Positions 28,643 through 36,532 of a DNA stretch of 64,000 nt are shown piece by piece. Source of the DNA: Deltaproteobacteria bacterium (GTDB lineage Bacteria > Bdellovibrionota > FAC87 > UBA2466). Under the pieces are notes generated by a model, which was not told the origin of the DNA, made no database searches, and worked only from the letters and a program-made list of their open reading frames with translations. The stretch lies in the NCBI GenBank assembly GCA_016196825.1, contig JACPWY010000062.1, positions 23,427 through 87,426 on the forward strand, in the 5' to 3' direction. Both the position numbers and the translations under genes were made by a program. Numbering within the stretch: position 1 is the first letter of the stretch; each line of letters opens with the position of its first letter.

Positions 28643-29023
28643 TTACTTGGCCAAAAACAAAGGTATGTTAGGACTTTCGGGGTTCGGAACCAACTTCTGT
28701 GATCGAGGATGAATGATCATGTCCATTGATTCCATAGGAATGGCTCCGAGAAGAACCTGATCTCCCATAACTGCAGCTGCCGTGACGCAGTCTCGGCCCA
28801 TCGTTTCTACTTTGATTGGACCAACATATTTCACAATTTTTCGCTCGCCACTCGCGAGTATAACTTCTCTTGGCTTCAACTCGCGGAGTTTCAACTGAAT
28901 GGCAACGTGTTCCGGAATCACAAGATCAATGGCTCCAGTGTCCACTACGGCTTGCACATTCATCTCATCAATTTTGGCGTCAGAGAAATTACTCAGCCTT
29001 AAGTCTGCGTAAATAATGCCCAT
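28643..29023 (-). CDS. Clan AA (retropepsin-like) aspartic protease
   Basis: MGIIYADLRLSN...VQAVVDTGAIDLVIPE...LLGAIPMESMDMIIHPRSQKLVPNPE. Confidence 0.85.
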   Translation of the reverse strand: MGIIYADLRLSNFSDAKIDEMNVQAVVDTGAIDLVIPEHVAIQLKLRELKPREVILASGERKIVKYVGPIKVETMGRDCVTAAAVMGDQVLLGAIPMESMDMIIHPRSQKLVPNPESPNIPLFLAK

Positions 29024-29333
29024 AATTGTTTCTAAAGTAGCCGAATATCGGGCGCTGATCAAGGAGGCAGGGTTTCATACTCTAGGACACAGGATAACTA
29101 TTTCCATGTACTTGTTTGATACACAGAAACATCAGCAACCCCACTTTCACGCTCGTTATCAGGGACTGGAGGCTGTCTTTGCTCTCGATGGGAATCCTTT
29201 GGAAGGCAAACTGAGTTCGACCGCGCCACGTCTAATCAAGAAATGGTGCCGTGCGAATTCTCGTGATATCCAGGAAGCATGGGTAAAGGCAAAACAAGGC
29301 AAGGAACTCCCATGGATAAGTCCCCTGGAGTAA
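29016..29333 (+). CDS. DUF4160 family protein
   Basis: ITISMYLFDTQKHQQPHFHARYQGLEAVFALDG...LIKKWCRANSRDIQEAWVKAKQGK. Confidence 0.82.
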   Translation: MPIIVSKVAEYRALIKEAGFHTLGHRITISMYLFDTQKHQQPHFHARYQGLEAVFALDGNPLEGKLSSTAPRLIKKWCRANSRDIQEAWVKAKQGKELPWISPLE

Positions 29334-29486
29334 TCGTCAGTTTTGAGATTGACCATCCCCCTTCTAGGTGACCACTATTTGTGACCCGCTCCAGCGTCCT
29401 CCCATAACCTCCCCCTATCCCGAACATAGCCCACATCGATTGGCGCAATTTCGCACGCGACCCGACACTGAATTCAAGGAGGTGTT

Positions 29487-29747
29487 ATGGAAACACAAAA
29501 ACTGTTTAATCTCTTAGTGGTGGGCGGAGCGTTACTCGGAAATTACGTCACGGCCGCCGGCCCGCAATTGAGTCCCTCGACTGCTGGCGCCGTCAATGAC
29601 GAACCGCCGCAGCAAGAGCAACTGCAGCCCATTTTTTGCGACCAGCCAGGCTCGTGTGTGCCCGGGGCCTGTGGTGGAAAGCCGCACGCCAAGCCGGGTT
29701 TTGAATGCTGCTGGGGAACAAGCTGTGACGATCCCACGCAAGAGTAG
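29487..29747 (+). CDS. Small Cys-rich secreted protein/peptide (86 aa)
   Basis: RBS AAGGAGG upstream; hydrophobic leader; six Cys in the C-terminal half (CDQPGSCVPGACGGKPHAKPGFECCWGTSCDD). Confidence 0.75.
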   Translation: METQKLFNLLVVGGALLGNYVTAAGPQLSPSTAGAVNDEPPQQEQLQPIFCDQPGSCVPGACGGKPHAKPGFECCWGTSCDDPTQE

Positions 29748-30414
29748 CGCCCCTCTCGACTCTCTTGCCACGGCGCCAGACGGAGTATTCACCGTCTGGC
29801 GTCGGCGGGAGCGCGTCGAATGGGAAGCCGCCCATCTCTTTGAGGCGCTAGGACAGACTATTTCTCGGCTGCGCGGAAAGGATGATCCGGTTTCTTCCTT
29901 GAGCCTTCGAGCCGCAAGCGATGAGCGACGACACGCGGCCCTTTGCCAAGAGATCCTCTCACATCGCTCAGCTCACCACACCCAACACGCGCCATCTGGC
30001 GATGGCCTGCTCGGCCCAACGAATTTGTCTTTAGATAAAAGAGTTCTCTACACCGCTGTCGCAATGGGCTGCGTGACCGAGACTCTGAGCACTGCGCTCC
30101 TTCTTCAGATCCAGCGCCGGGCGAAAAGCCCGCTCATCAAACGAGTTGTTCACGAAATCTTGGAGGACGAAATCCTCCACGGCCGCATCGGCTGGGCCGA
30201 GCTCGCCCACGCCCGCCTCAAAGGCAGTGTGAATTGGCTAGCTCCGCATCTCGCCGACATGATCGCAACAGCTATCCAGGAAGAGGCCAAGCCATTTTCC
30301 AAAGGCCCCGATCTCTCAGAGTGGGGCATTCTCCCTCGCGCCGACGCGCTGGCAATCATGCGCGAAACTGTCGCAAGCGTCATTGAGCCGGGACTGCGGT
30401 CGAGGTTCGCGTAA
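29725..30414 (+). CDS. Ferritin-like (di-iron) domain protein
   Basis: WEAAHLFEAL, SDERRHAAL, TETLSTALLL and EDEILHGRIGW give two E and two ExxH ligands; GTG start overlaps the Cys-rich ORF by 23 bp. Confidence 0.72.
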   Translation: MTIPRKSSAPLDSLATAPDGVFTVWRRRERVEWEAAHLFEALGQTISRLRGKDDPVSSLSLRAASDERRHAALCQEILSHRSAHHTQHAPSGDGLLGPTNLSLDKRVLYTAVAMGCVTETLSTALLLQIQRRAKSPLIKRVVHEILEDEILHGRIGWAELAHARLKGSVNWLAPHLADMIATAIQEEAKPFSKGPDLSEWGILPRADALAIMRETVASVIEPGLRSRFA

Positions 30415-30415
30415 C

Positions 30416-30624
30416 TAATCCCTCAGCTCGATTGAATTTGGTCCAATCGGCGAGGGGATTTTGGCCGACCGCGAGGACGCACAAGAGAGGCCCCGGAGGC
30501 GTGTTTATTAGAACCGGAACATGCCACCGGGCATGTTCCGGCATCTCCGATCCGAATGCGGAGGACGAAGTGGTCGGTCAAAAGCACCCGCCCAGTGGCC
30601 AAATTCAATTGAGCTGAGGGATTA
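30416..30624. mobile_element. MITE-like long palindrome: 28-bp terminal inverted repeats (two mismatches) with TA ends, internal inverted segments and apical hairpin
   Basis: 30416-30443 pairs with 30597-30624; TTTTGGCCGACCGC pairs with GTGGTCGGTCAAAA; CCGGAACATGCC-accg-GGCATGTTCCGG at 30514-30541. Confidence 0.6.
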
Positions 30625-30627
30625 ATT

Positions 30628-31125
30628 CTACCTCAACGCCGCGAGCGCCTTATCATAATTGGGCTCGCTCGTAGTCTCGGCGACCTGCTCGGTATAGAGA
30701 ACTTTATTATTTGCATCGAGCACCACGACCGACCGCGAACACAACCCCTTCAGGCCACTGTCCAGAATTCGTAAGTGGTAATCATCGGCGAAAGAGCTTC
30801 GAAACGCCGAGAGCATCTCCACATTCTGAATCCCTTCAGCCCCGCAAAAACGCTTCTGCGCAAAGGGCAGGTCCATCGAGATGCATAAGACGACCGTGTT
30901 CGCAGCACCGGCAGCCAACTCGTTGAATTTGCGCACGCTCATCGCGCAGGTGCCGGTGTCGACGCTCGGAAAAATATTGAGGACCTTTTTCTGGCCTGCG
31001 AAGTTCTCAAGCTTCACTTCGGAGAGATCCGTTTTCACCAGCTTAAAGTCGGGTGCCTGAGTCCCCACCGCGGGAAGCTCCCCCACCGTCTTCACCGGAT
31101 TTCCCTTCAAAGTAATGGATGCCAT
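30628..31125 (-). CDS. tpx: Thiol peroxidase (atypical 2-Cys peroxiredoxin)
   Basis: MASITLKGNPVKTVGELPAVGTQAPDFKL...FPSVDTGTCAMSVRKFN; ATG at 31125, not the ORF-track start. Confidence 0.95.
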   Translation of the reverse strand: MASITLKGNPVKTVGELPAVGTQAPDFKLVKTDLSEVKLENFAGQKKVLNIFPSVDTGTCAMSVRKFNELAAGAANTVVLCISMDLPFAQKRFCGAEGIQNVEMLSAFRSSFADDYHLRILDSGLKGLCSRSVVVLDANNKVLYTEQVAETTSEPNYDKALAALR

Positions 31126-31260
31126 GATTTCTCCTTCTGAAAAAACAGCCTGAAGCCTACACCGCTCGCTCCGGCCAGTCGACTCGACAAAAAAATTGAC
31201 TTGAGCGCAGGGTGTGCGGAATGAGTGGAATATATGGGCGACGACCGCCAAGGAGGCCCC

Positions 31261-31896
31261 ATGAAGATGGCTCTTCTCATCTCCACACTCGCGCTTTCGG
31301 CTTTCGGCTACCCGGCCCACTGGTGGACGCCGGTCCCCTCGGAAGGGGCGCCCGCGTGGGAAATTCTCCCGCAGGCCGCAAATGCCGGTGAGGTGATCCT
31401 GTCGAAACGAAATGAGCTTGGGATACTCTCCAATTTCGCCGCAACTCCTTTTGATTTCCGTGGCCACCATTTCGCAAGCCTCGAGGGCCTGTGGCAGTCG
31501 CTGCTTTTTCCGGAAGGACCGCGCGATGAGAGAGCCCTCTTCCAGGGCCTCAAATGGAGCCACACCCGCGTAGAGGTGGCTGAGCTCACCGCCTTTTCTG
31601 CCAAGGCCGCCGGCGAGGAGGCAACCGCCAACATGAAAAAAATGGGAATCAATTGGGTCACCCTCGACGGTAAGAAGATGGAGTACTGGACTTCGAAGAA
31701 AGCAGAGCACTACCAGATCATTCGAGAGGCCACTCTGGCCAAGCTCTCCCAGAATCAACGGGCCCGCGAGATTCTTCTCTCAACGGGTGATCTCACTTTA
31801 AGACCCGATCATCACCAGGAAAAGGACGCGCCTCCGGCCTGGCGCTACTTCGAAATACTCATGGAGCTGCGCGCCGATCTTCGGAAAACTCTTTAG
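31261..31896 (+). CDS. Secreted NADAR/YbiA-like protein
   Basis: Signal peptide MKMALLISTLALSAFG; LGILSNFAATPFDFRGHHFASLEGLWQSLLFP resembles the NADAR N-terminal motif. Confidence 0.68.
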   Translation: MKMALLISTLALSAFGYPAHWWTPVPSEGAPAWEILPQAANAGEVILSKRNELGILSNFAATPFDFRGHHFASLEGLWQSLLFPEGPRDERALFQGLKWSHTRVEVAELTAFSAKAAGEEATANMKKMGINWVTLDGKKMEYWTSKKAEHYQIIREATLAKLSQNQRAREILLSTGDLTLRPDHHQEKDAPPAWRYFEILMELRADLRKTL

Positions 31897-31968
31897 CGCG
31901 ACGCACCGCAAGTTTTCTTCGTTTTTCCTTCTCAATTGCCGATAAGGCTCTTGAGTACATGCATTCAA

Positions 31969-32529
31969 ATGACCAAAAGCGTTACTAAATTCATCCCTCT
32001 GCTTGCGATCCTCCTGATGGCGTCAGCCGCTTTCGGTGAGATCGGCTACAACTACCGCTCCAAGCTCGGCTTCGATATGCGCGCCTTGAAAACCAATGGC
32101 GACAGTAACGTGGGTTGGCTAGTGGGTTTGCGCGCCACCCGTTTCTTCGGCAACAGCCTCGTCTTCATGGGGCTGGCTGGATCTTACGGAGCCCCCACCG
32201 GCCGCAGTAACGCCGAAGAGTATTTGTACTACGGTGGAGTGACAGTGGGAGTGGACGGCAAGATCGGCAAGAAGCTCACCTTCGAGCTCTCCTTCCTTTC
32301 CGGCTACGGCGAAGGCCATTTCTTGAAGCGCGACCCGGCAACTGTCCAGATCAGCCACTTTGTCTTTGAGCCCTCGGCGTCTATCGGCATTGGGCTCGGC
32401 GGCGGCTGGCGCCTGTCATTCGCAACAAGCTATCTCCATCTCCCAGAAGCGCCCGACTTCTGCGGCCCAACGATAGGCCTGCGCTTCGAGCACCGCTCAA
32501 GCACCGCCATTCGCGAAATCAACGACTGA
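31969..32529 (+). CDS. Predicted outer-membrane beta-barrel protein
   Basis: Signal peptide MTKSVTKFIPLLAILLMASAAFG and a strand-rich body. Confidence 0.6.
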   Translation: MTKSVTKFIPLLAILLMASAAFGEIGYNYRSKLGFDMRALKTNGDSNVGWLVGLRATRFFGNSLVFMGLAGSYGAPTGRSNAEEYLYYGGVTVGVDGKIGKKLTFELSFLSGYGEGHFLKRDPATVQISHFVFEPSASIGIGLGGGWRLSFATSYLHLPEAPDFCGPTIGLRFEHRSSTAIREIND

Positions 32530-32612
32530 CGCGAAGCTCGCGCAAACTCGCTGATCGGCGTTGCCAAATTACGGTGAAGGCACGGGCCGGCAGCGCATTT
32601 CGAGTTAAACAA

Positions 32613-32641
32613 TTGTTATTATTAATTATTTCTACTAGAAT
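32613..32641 (+). promoter_or_regulatory. Candidate sigma70 promoter
   Basis: TTGTTA - 17 bp - TAGAAT in an AT-rich patch upstream of 32716. Confidence 0.45.
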
Positions 32642-32715
32642 CCTCCGAAATAGTCCTTGCTGCGGTTTGTTATTCCTGGTAATTAGGGCGCACAAACTTT
32701 CAGGGAGACGCTTGA

Positions 32716-34470
32716 TTGTTCGCGACCGGATCCAACCGCCGCCGCCGCACCCTTCCAACCCTGATAACTCTTGTTGCTTTCTGGACCTCGACAAACCCTC
32801 TCGCCTACGGCGCCGATCCCAAGTCAGAAATTCACCACGATGCTGGGCCTATGAGGCCCCTGCCCTTTGCTGAGTCTGATTCCGGAAGCGCGGCCCCCGA
32901 CCTAGAGATTGAATCCCCATCCCTTCCGGATGCGACCCACGTCCACATCGAGATCACCGAAGCAGATTTCCGAGCCCCGCCCGATTGGGACAGTCTCAAG
33001 GATCGGGTCCTCGCCGATATCATTCCGATGGTCGAGAGGCTCGAAAGTGAGCTCGAGATTCTCAAGTTGCGTGAAGGCAATCACCTCGCGAAATACCTCA
33101 CGACCAACACACAGTCCTTTGAGCTCCCTGGTTTAAGAGGGGAGATCAACGCAATCGATCATCATCCCTTCTTCCGAATCGTCCACGCCGACACCAAGCT
33201 CTCCGTGCTTCTCGTCGATGAAAAGATCGCCCCTGAATCCCACCATCTGCGCCAGGTGGTCGCCCGCCAGCACATCGACGCGGGCGAGGAAGATCCCAAA
33301 GGGCGTAAGTCCGGCCGTGACACGGTCGTCGTCCGCCGTCAGGGTGACAGGCTCGTCTCCGAGTATCTCCCCCGCCACATCCCGGGATCGCCTGACTGGT
33401 GGGGTGATTACTACCACGCCTCTTACAAAGAGACGCAGTTGGGTGACTATGCTCTGGCGAGCTATTGCACCGTCATGCAGATGGGGCTGGCCAGCTGTCT
33501 TGGGCTCACCCGGTGGATGCTGGGAACTTCGTTTGACGTCGCGCCCATCGTCATCTCAGGGATTTTCGCCGCATTGATTGGATCGCGCGTAGGCCTTTAC
33601 CGAACGTGGAGCTACCGCGGCTCCGAGGCCTCAAAAATCTTGAAGCTCTCAGAGGTCGGATTTGCCAATGCCTACGCCATCACCATCATCAGCAAAGGGG
33701 CCAACGTCGTATTCAATATCACCGACCCACACAGTCTGCTCCTCCACTCGAGCATCGCTTTCAACAACGCCTGCAATCAAAAAGGACGCGTCTCCTGGCA
33801 GAAAGTAGCCGAAATCCGGGAGAGGCTCAGATACAGCGCCGGCGAATACGACCTCACGGCTTTTTTCGAACGCTGGACTCCCAAAGGATTTCTGCATTGG
33901 CTTTCCAAAACGCTGGGCACGAAAGACGCCACGGTCAAGATTGGCCGGGCCAACTTCTACAACCAGAACATTTACCTAATTCCATTCACGCTAAAGTTGG
34001 CTGGCCTCGTAGGAGTCGGGGCCAAGGTCACACTGCCTTTTCTGGGCTACCAGATAGACACTGGTCCCTTGCTTCTTCTGGCGTCTATCCCCATCGCGCT
34101 TTGGGTTGTGTCCCAGTATGGCAAGCTCTGTCTTCGCTCGGTTAAGAGCTCTCTCGCCCATTTGAAAATTCAGCATGGCGCTTCCGAGGGAGAGAGGCGT
34201 GTCGAGTTGGAGAGTCTCATCGCCGCGAAGGAGCATGAGATCGAGATGGTCACCAAGATCAACCACCAACTGGGCGCGGAACAATCCGATGTCTGGAGCG
34301 ATCTCTACAAGCCGCACAAGCTTCTCAAACGCGTCTCTCTGTTCTTCGTCGACACGGCCGAAGAGATCCACAAGATCTGGTGGCCTATCACTCGCGAGAC
34401 GGCTAAGCACGTCAGCAGCGGCTGCGCCGAATGGTTTCTCAATCGCCTCCCCTGGCGCAACAAGACTTAG
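32716..34470 (+). CDS. Hypothetical membrane protein
   Basis: Signal-like N-terminus (LPTLITLVAFWTSTNPLAYGA) and several central hydrophobic segments. Confidence 0.65.
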   Translation: MFATGSNRRRRTLPTLITLVAFWTSTNPLAYGADPKSEIHHDAGPMRPLPFAESDSGSAAPDLEIESPSLPDATHVHIEITEADFRAPPDWDSLKDRVLADIIPMVERLESELEILKLREGNHLAKYLTTNTQSFELPGLRGEINAIDHHPFFRIVHADTKLSVLLVDEKIAPESHHLRQVVARQHIDAGEEDPKGRKSGRDTVVVRRQGDRLVSEYLPRHIPGSPDWWGDYYHASYKETQLGDYALASYCTVMQMGLASCLGLTRWMLGTSFDVAPIVISGIFAALIGSRVGLYRTWSYRGSEASKILKLSEVGFANAYAITIISKGANVVFNITDPHSLLLHSSIAFNNACNQKGRVSWQKVAEIRERLRYSAGEYDLTAFFERWTPKGFLHWLSKTLGTKDATVKIGRANFYNQNIYLIPFTLKLAGLVGVGAKVTLPFLGYQIDTGPLLLLASIPIALWVVSQYGKLCLRSVKSSLAHLKIQHGASEGERRVELESLIAAKEHEIEMVTKINHQLGAEQSDVWSDLYKPHKLLKRVSLFFVDTAEEIHKIWWPITRETAKHVSSGCAEWFLNRLPWRNKT

Positions 34471-34488
34471 AGCTCTTAGCTAACACTC

Positions 34489-35286
34489 TCATAGACACCC
34501 GAGCGTCTGGATCTCTTCCTCGGACAGCAGGAGTGGCGTCAGATCTTGGCGCATGTGGGTTTCGTCTGTCGTCCCCGTGAGCGGCAAAATGCCGAGCGAT
34601 CGCGCATAGGCGAACACCACCTCCGGCGCCGTACACCCGCGCTTGCCGGCTACCTGCCGTACACCTGTGTTCATCACCACTTCGGGATTCGCGGTGAGAA
34701 GCGAGAACCCCTGATAAAGAATCCCCGCCTCTCGACAGATCTTCCGGACCGTATCGTCCCAGCCCCTCATTGCAAAGCAGCGATTCTGAACCCACGTCGG
34801 CTTCACCCTCGCAATGCCCAGAAGCTCCTCGAGCTGCAGGTAATTCACATTGGAAATCCCAATCGAACGCACCCGCCCCGATGCCACGAAGGATTCCAAC
34901 ACCCGCCACACCTCAACATCTTCCTCGACAAGCCCTGGATGCCCACACGGCCCATGAATCAGTAAGGAGTCAAGATAGTCCACGCCAAGATGTTCGAGCG
35001 AGCTTTTCAGAGACTGCTCAACCTGGTCAATGAGCGGTGCCTTGGGGTTGTACGGAACCCTCTCGTCCTGCCCATCTACCGAGGTAAATTTAGTCTGCAG
35101 AAATAACGACTCACGCGGGCGCGTCTTCAAATAAGCCCTTACCGCCTCCCCCACTCCTGGCTCATGGTAATGCTTTGGTTGGTTGGCGGTGTCTATCGCC
35201 CGAAACCCCACCTCAAGCGCTTTCTCAACAAGAGCAGCCGTTTGCTGCTTCTTCCAAGCCGTCCCATAAATCATTGTAGGAATCAT
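34489..35286 (-). CDS. Aldo/keto reductase
   Basis: GFRAIDTANQ...LQTKFT...LGVDYLDSLLIHGP...IGISNVNYLQLEELL. Confidence 0.93.
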   Translation of the reverse strand: MIPTMIYGTAWKKQQTAALVEKALEVGFRAIDTANQPKHYHEPGVGEAVRAYLKTRPRESLFLQTKFTSVDGQDERVPYNPKAPLIDQVEQSLKSSLEHLGVDYLDSLLIHGPCGHPGLVEEDVEVWRVLESFVASGRVRSIGISNVNYLQLEELLGIARVKPTWVQNRCFAMRGWDDTVRKICREAGILYQGFSLLTANPEVVMNTGVRQVAGKRGCTAPEVVFAYARSLGILPLTGTTDETHMRQDLTPLLLSEEEIQTLGCL

Positions 35287-35491
35287 TCCCCCCCACTCTA
35301 CTCATCCCCCTAAATGGTGGTCATCATTTTTTAGGGAGTCACCCGGGCATCCCAATTGTAGCGTCAGTGCCAATAATCTTCCCTGTGCGCGATTCAGACA
35401 AAATACATGTATTCCAACAGGCTGCCGTCAGAATACAGGCTCGTTCGCCTGGTCTCCGCTTTGCATTTTCTTGTGGAAAAGGGAGAGGATC

Positions 35492-36460
35492 GTGGCAACA
35501 GTCGCATTACTCATCATGAGCCTCGCGCTCGCCGCGGAGCCGGATCTCGTGGGCCTTGAGAAGCGGCTCACCGACGCGGCTCTGGGCAAGGTGCAACTCT
35601 CCGACGCCGACTGGACGGAGATTGAGGATCAGATCAAGACGGCGCAAAAGGATATCGAAGACCAACCCGAGAGCGACACCAAACGCCAGGCCCTCGAGGA
35701 GATCCAGGGGCTTCTCGACAACATGGGATCGCTTCGCAAGACATCAAAATCTCCGTTCACAGAAACCATACCTGACACCGAAACGCCGACAGAAAGTGAG
35801 CCCACGAGCCACGCGACCGGATCGGATTCGATGTCAACGGGCGAGGAGTCTAGTCCACTTCCGTCCATAGGAACGGAAGAGGTAGGGAGTCCGCCGGTAA
35901 TCGCCTCGGTTCCACAGCCGGAACAGCCAGTCGTCAGCTTTCCCACAAGCACGGCACTGCCGATGGACTCCAAACCTCTCACCGGCGCCGCCTTCACGTC
36001 CGATTTTTTTGCCCAGCCTCGACCCAATCCGCCGCCGGCGGAAAAGCGAATAGGCGCAGTCAGCCGACCCGTAAACGCCGAGTCGCCAACCCTCGCTCAG
36101 AAGTTACCACCCTTGGATGAGTCGGCGCTCAAGGGCCCTTTTTCAACGCCCCCTCTCATTGCTCAGAAATCTGCGCCCAATGTTTCGCCGCCGCTCAGCG
36201 GCCCAACTTCTACACCTGCGTTGATCCCTCAGAAGACTCCTTCGGCACAGTCGGCCCCACCCCCAATCACGCTGATCTTGCCTGAGGCAGTCGAGATCAC
36301 AGAATCCCCAAAACCCGCCTCCTACGCCTTTTCTAGCGGCTACCGTGTCCCCCGCGACCTCCTGACTAACGACTGGCAGGGCGAGATTCTTCCACCAGCA
36401 CCCACGACTCCGACGAGCGACCTCGGTCAATTCCTGACTGAAACGCTCTCCGCACGTTGA
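35492..36460 (+). CDS. Pro/Ser-rich periplasmic hypothetical protein
   Basis: GTG 35492 after GGGAGAGG gives ATVALLIMSLALAAEP; low-complexity body. Confidence 0.6.
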   Translation: MATVALLIMSLALAAEPDLVGLEKRLTDAALGKVQLSDADWTEIEDQIKTAQKDIEDQPESDTKRQALEEIQGLLDNMGSLRKTSKSPFTETIPDTETPTESEPTSHATGSDSMSTGEESSPLPSIGTEEVGSPPVIASVPQPEQPVVSFPTSTALPMDSKPLTGAAFTSDFFAQPRPNPPPAEKRIGAVSRPVNAESPTLAQKLPPLDESALKGPFSTPPLIAQKSAPNVSPPLSGPTSTPALIPQKTPSAQSAPPPITLILPEAVEITESPKPASYAFSSGYRVPRDLLTNDWQGEILPPAPTTPTSDLGQFLTETLSAR

Positions 36461-36532
36461 TGACTCGCTGCATAAAATATTTAGCTACCCGTTAACAAAA
36501 AACCAGGGCATCTCCGTAGTTATGGGGGTTGC

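Noticed and set aside
30432-30617. Two 61-codon ORFs on opposite strands in the palindrome
   Set aside because: Their similarity follows from the inverted repeat; no coding evidence.
31126-31758. N-terminal extension of the tpx ORF in the track
   Set aside because: Conserved Tpx sequence starts at ATG 31125; the upstream part overlaps the NADAR gene and promoter region.
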